Below are positions 60,864-64,000 of a stretch of 64,000 bases of DNA, piece after piece. The stretch spans positions 107,449 to 171,448 of the forward strand of contig JADFXM010000010.1 in the NCBI GenBank assembly GCA_015233565.1, read 5' to 3'. Within the stretch, counting starts at the first letter, position 1, and each line of letters opens with the position of its first letter. The notes below the pieces were generated by a model, which worked only from the letters and a program-made list of their open reading frames with translations, searched no databases and had not been told where the DNA came from. Position numbers and translations under genes: made by a program. Source of the stretch: Candidatus Rifleibacteriota bacterium. Its GTDB lineage: Bacteria; Muiribacteriota; Ozemobacteria; Ozemobacterales; Ozemobacteraceae.

Positions 60864-62732
60864 ATGGAAAACAACGGTTCAATGATTAAGGAATTAAAGC
60901 ATCGTGCTGCAAGAATTAGAACACTGTCTCTTAGATCTACTAGTGAAGCTGGTTCTGGACATCCCACTTCTTGTCTTTCTGCAGCGGACTTACTTGCAGT
61001 CTTATTTTTTAAAACGATGAGGTTTGATCCAAAAAATCCTGGATCCCACGCAAATGATCGATTGGTTCTGTCCAAAGGGCATGCCGCCCCTGCATTATAT
61101 GCAGCATGGGCTGAAGCTGGTTTTCTTAAGGATGAGGAAGTTCTGACTTTAAGGAAAATGGGTTCGAGAATTGAAGGCCATCCAATGCCTTCCCTTCCTT
61201 TTGTGGATGTTGCTACAGGCTCATTGGGGCAAGGACTTGCAGTTGGATTGGGAATCTCAATTTATCAGAACCGAGTTTTAAAAGGTGATCAAAGAACATT
61301 CGTTCTGATGGGCGATGGTGAACTGGCTGAAGGATCAGTTTGGGAATCATTTTCCTTAGGAGCTAATCTAAAAGCTGAAAATTTAACCGCAATTGTGGAT
61401 GTAAATAGACTTGGGCAAAGTCGGGAAACTATGCATGGACATGATTTGAGAAGTTATGCAAGGAAAATAGAGGCCTTTGGATGGGAAGTATTTAGTGTTG
61501 ATGGCCATGATTTGAACGAAATTCTTGGAGCTTTCGAAAGAGCAATAAAAGTTAAAGGAAAGCCTGCATGCATTATTGCAAAAACTTTTAAGGGGCATGG
61601 TGTCTCCTTTATTGAAAATAAAGATGGTTGGCATGGTAAGCCCTTGAAGAAGGGGGAAGAGTTGGAAAAAGCTCTGGCTGAGGTTTCAGGGGATCTCATG
61701 AAATCTCCTCCCCCTCCAGAATTTAATATTCCTAAAATTTCTATTAGTATGAAGGAGGTTGAAACTCGGGCAATCAATATTCCTTCAGCGGAACCTCCCT
61801 ATGAAAATGGAAAGAACTATGCAACTAGGCAAGCTGTTGGAGCAGCTTTAGTAGCGTTAGGCAAAAGTGATGAACGCATCTGGGTAATTGATGGAGACAC
61901 TGGAAATTCCACTTTTGCTGACGAGTTCAATAAAAAATTCCCCGAAAGGTGGGTGGAATGTTATATTGCAGAGCAGAACATGGCAGGAATTGCTGCTGGA
62001 TTGGCAGCCCGTGGGGCGATCCCATTCGCTGTTACATTTGGAGCATTTTGGAGCCGAGCATTTGACCAGATACGGATGGCTTCTTTGTCTGGTTTGAATG
62101 TTAAATTTTTAGGAACTCACGCTGGAATATCCATAGGCGAGGACGGTCCTTCTCAGATGGCTCTAGAAGATTTGGCGAGTTTCAGAACTCTTCAGAACAG
62201 CGCTGTTTTTTATCCATCTGATGCTGTTTCTGCATATAATTGTATCCTAAACTTGGCTGCACATAAGGGTCCAGGCTATGTCAGACTTTCAAGACCTTCT
62301 AATCCTTTGCTTTATGATAAAAATGAAAAATTTCCCATCGGGGGGCTAAAAATATTAAGGAATTGTGAAAAACCAAAAGTTACTGCAATCACTTCAGGCG
62401 TAATTGTCCACGAAGCATTAAAGGCTTTGGAGAAATTTGGAAAAGATTGCCCTATTGAGTTGGTTGATCTTTATTGTTTAAAACCATTTCCAAGCGCAGA
62501 GATGAAAAAATTGGTTTCCAAGAGTAATGGTGTTGTGGCAGTTTTTGAAGAACATGCTTATGAAGGTGGGATCGGCGAATCTGTTCTAAGTGGTGCTTCG
62601 GGTTTGATCAGACAATGGACTCACGTTGCAGTTAATAGTGTACCAAGATCAGGAACACCTGGTGAATTGCTTGATTCATTCGGTTTGTCAGCTGATAAAA
62701 TTTTCCAGACCTTAAAAAAGTTGGCTTGGTAA
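60864..62732 (+). CDS. tkt: Transketolase (full-length single-chain type)
   Basis: A TPP-dependent enzyme of the pentose-phosphate pathway that moves C2 units between sugar phosphates. The 622-residue protein carries the N-terminal GSGHPTSCLSAADLL and SKGHAAPALYAAW, the TPP motif GDGELAEGSVWE...DVNRLGQ, the pyrimidine domain from about 310 (GDTGNSTFADEF, EQNMAGIAAGLAARG, GTHAGISIGEDGPSQMALEDL) and the C-terminal domain (VAVFEEHAYEGGIGE). The GHPT/GDGE pattern and length match the shorter animal/archaeal-like type. GGAG precedes ATG. No operon partner is seen. Confidence 0.95.
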   Translation: MENNGSMIKELKHRAARIRTLSLRSTSEAGSGHPTSCLSAADLLAVLFFKTMRFDPKNPGSHANDRLVLSKGHAAPALYAAWAEAGFLKDEEVLTLRKMGSRIEGHPMPSLPFVDVATGSLGQGLAVGLGISIYQNRVLKGDQRTFVLMGDGELAEGSVWESFSLGANLKAENLTAIVDVNRLGQSRETMHGHDLRSYARKIEAFGWEVFSVDGHDLNEILGAFERAIKVKGKPACIIAKTFKGHGVSFIENKDGWHGKPLKKGEELEKALAEVSGDLMKSPPPPEFNIPKISISMKEVETRAINIPSAEPPYENGKNYATRQAVGAALVALGKSDERIWVIDGDTGNSTFADEFNKKFPERWVECYIAEQNMAGIAAGLAARGAIPFAVTFGAFWSRAFDQIRMASLSGLNVKFLGTHAGISIGEDGPSQMALEDLASFRTLQNSAVFYPSDAVSAYNCILNLAAHKGPGYVRLSRPSNPLLYDKNEKFPIGGLKILRNCEKPKVTAITSGVIVHEALKALEKFGKDCPIELVDLYCLKPFPSAEMKKLVSKSNGVVAVFEEHAYEGGIGESVLSGASGLIRQWTHVAVNSVPRSGTPGELLDSFGLSADKIFQTLKKLAW

Positions 62733-62839
62733 GTATTTTCCGAATATCTTCTCACTAACAAGAGAAGGAATAATGATGGTTTAGCATTCGGGTTCTTTAA
62801 TGAAGCAAAATTTCAAAGTTCAGAAAACAATTAAATTTC

Positions 62840-62872
62840 CTAGTTCGGACTCGCTTCACTAGTCCGAACTAG
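62840..62872. other. Perfect 12-bp hairpin without T-tract
   Basis: CTAGTTCGGACT and AGTCCGAACTAG enclose a 9-base loop. No T-run follows on either strand, so it is not a clear terminator; it may be a repeat or regulatory stem. It lies about 110 bases after the transketolase stop. Confidence 0.5.
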
Positions 62873-63020
62873 TAGTTAGTTCGCTAAACAACCTTCCAAT
62901 AGTAATTAGTACCGCGTAGCTCGGTGGTACGGAAAAAAATGAGTCTTTTTCACGAAGACAATTCATTGTACAAAGTGGCTTTTTGGAGTTGCATTGGATG
63001 GTTAATTAGCGAATGTCATA

Positions 63021-63148
63021 CTAGGTTGTCGAAATGCCCCCGAAAAGTTGCTTTTTTGTGTAGCCACCAATTTTTCACCCGGCTTTCTAGCATCAACAGC
63101 GAGTCGTTTTGTTTCAAGCAAAATATTCCGAGATTTTCCCATAGCTTC
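63021..63148. repeat. Dispersed repeat family A, degenerate copy
   Basis: 128 bases with GTTGTCGAAAT at the left and GATTTTCCCATAGCTTC at the right and a centre containing CTAGCATCAACAGCGAG. It matches the intact copies in outline only. Confidence 0.6.
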
Positions 63149-63149
63149 A

Positions 63150-63330
63150 AATGCCGAACTCTGTAGGCGCGACGATTAAAGCCGGTTGTCCTCGCGATGG
63201 CTACTTGCCACCGCCCGCCTGAACAGTTGCTCGAGCAGGAATGGGCCTACTGGTATCGACCTACGTGGCACCAGCCGTGAACACCTCATTCTGCAAAGCT
63301 CGACGTTCTATCGAGAGGCTAAAGGCTAAC
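63150..63330. other. GC-rich non-coding island upstream of rrn
   Basis: A stretch of about 180 bases far richer in GC than its surroundings, bounded by an A-type repeat and AT-rich DNA. No tRNA or known RNA was recognised. A 68-codon ORF (63241-63447) overlaps its end; its C-terminal part is protein-like, but no homology can be named. Confidence 0.35.
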
Positions 63331-63530
63331 TCCAAAAAAGAAGGATTTTTTCCACGATTGGTTTCCAATGGTGAAGACGTTTTAAAAAATCTTGAAACCT
63401 ATGATTTTGAGGTTATGAAATTAGGTTTTGGGTGGGGAAGAAAATGAGCAGACAGGAAAAAGGTCATAACGGGGAATTTCAAATTTTACAGGTAGTATTA
63501 ATATCTGGTTACCTGAAAAAGCAGTGTACC

Positions 63531-63590
63531 GGAAAAAAAGAAAAAAAAGAAAAAAAGAATATTGACAGTGGGAAGTAAAAGTGGTAAACT
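63531..63590 (+). promoter_or_regulatory. Strong rrn promoter with A-rich UP element
   Basis: TTGACA (63562-63567) and TAAACT (63585-63590) are separated by 17 bases. A-tracts at 63531-63560 look like an UP element. Transcription should start near 63597, about 165 bases before 16S. Confidence 0.9.
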
Positions 63591-63685
63591 CGATTTTACC
63601 CTCGAGGCTTGTCCTAAAGGGTACCGCGAAAGCGGAGTGATATTTGAGAATAAGATCGAGAGAATGAAGATCAGAAGCTAGGTGG

Positions 63686-63706
63686 GCTTCGTAAGAAGCT
63701 CTTTGA
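63686..63706 (+). promoter_or_regulatory. rrn leader boxB hairpin and boxA
   Basis: The hairpin GCTTC-GTAA-GAAGC (63686-63699) has a GNRA loop, and the boxA-like GCTCTTTGA (63698-63706) follows at once. This is the order expected for rRNA antitermination, where NusB-NusE binds boxA. Confidence 0.8.
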
Positions 63707-63760
63707 GTTACTTTTTATAAAAGTTAAGAAAGCCTCTGAATAAGGGGTTACTGAATAATT

Positions 63761-64000
<240 letters not shown>

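Noticed and set aside
62748..62767. Terminator after transketolase
   Set aside because: CTTCTC...GAGAAG forms a short stem but no T-tract follows.
63241..63447. 68-codon ORF before the rRNA operon
   Set aside because: Only the last part looks protein-like; it could be a gene remnant, but no family or complete start is visible.

Overview
The window reads as a chromosome segment of an AT-rich, flagellated, probably diderm and anaerobic bacterium from a poorly sampled lineage. The lineage is inferred: there are full flagellar export genes, a Tad-type pilus motor, an S-layer-homology protein, Tat-like and lipoprotein-like export signals, and a 16S rRNA 5' end that matches bacteria at its start and then departs from the usual consensus. 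A candidate phylum such as Riflebacteria is a guess only; the sequence does not prove it. Most genes lie on the minus strand up to about 46 kb; the plus strand dominates afterwards. No tRNA, CRISPR array, prophage or complete insertion sequence was seen.

Layout. 1-9.5 kb: end of a GNAT acetyltransferase, an orphan pilin-like protein, rsmD-recG, a large HEAT/TPR protein, secreted proteins of unknown role and a 2H phosphoesterase. 9.6-15.8 kb: a five-gene minus-strand operon, ssnA-ygeY-ygeW-carbamate kinase-PLP enzyme, matching the gene set linked to anaerobic purine/urate breakdown; an 8-oxoguanine-deaminase-like gene at 52.6 kb fits the same theme. 16.5-23 kb: an SLH protein, DUF523, and a compact Tad motor made of two fusion proteins (TadZ-TadA and TadB-TadC). 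23-35 kb: cell-envelope genes (membrane spermidine-synthase-like protein, LTXXQ-like exported protein, exported-looking radical SAM AmrS homologue, GT39-type glycosyltransferase, NlpC/P60 hydrolase, M48 protease with binding domains). 35-44 kb: flagellar export and placement genes in transcription order fliP-fliQ-fliR-flhB, a 455 bp gap, then flhA-degenerate ATPase-flhG-flhF. 44.6-51.6 kb: DUF362, TPR protein, redoxin, a coiled-coil/zinc-ribbon protein paired with a tail-anchored protein, and PspA. 52-62.7 kb: amidohydrolase, two MFS genes (one broken by a small insertion), uvrC, a flavodoxin-like reductase and transketolase. 62.7-64 kb: repeat-rich spacer, strong rrn promoter, boxB/boxA leader and the start of 16S rRNA.

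The spacers are the least ordinary part. Three families of short palindromic, non-coding dispersed repeats (called A, about 132 bp; B, about 110 bp; C, about 139 bp) occupy gene ends between 25 and 63 kb. Two of the A loci are head-to-tail tandem pairs, one of them enclosed by 25-bp inverted arms. These look like MITE or REP-like elements. A further, distinct 186-bp element splits an MFS gene.
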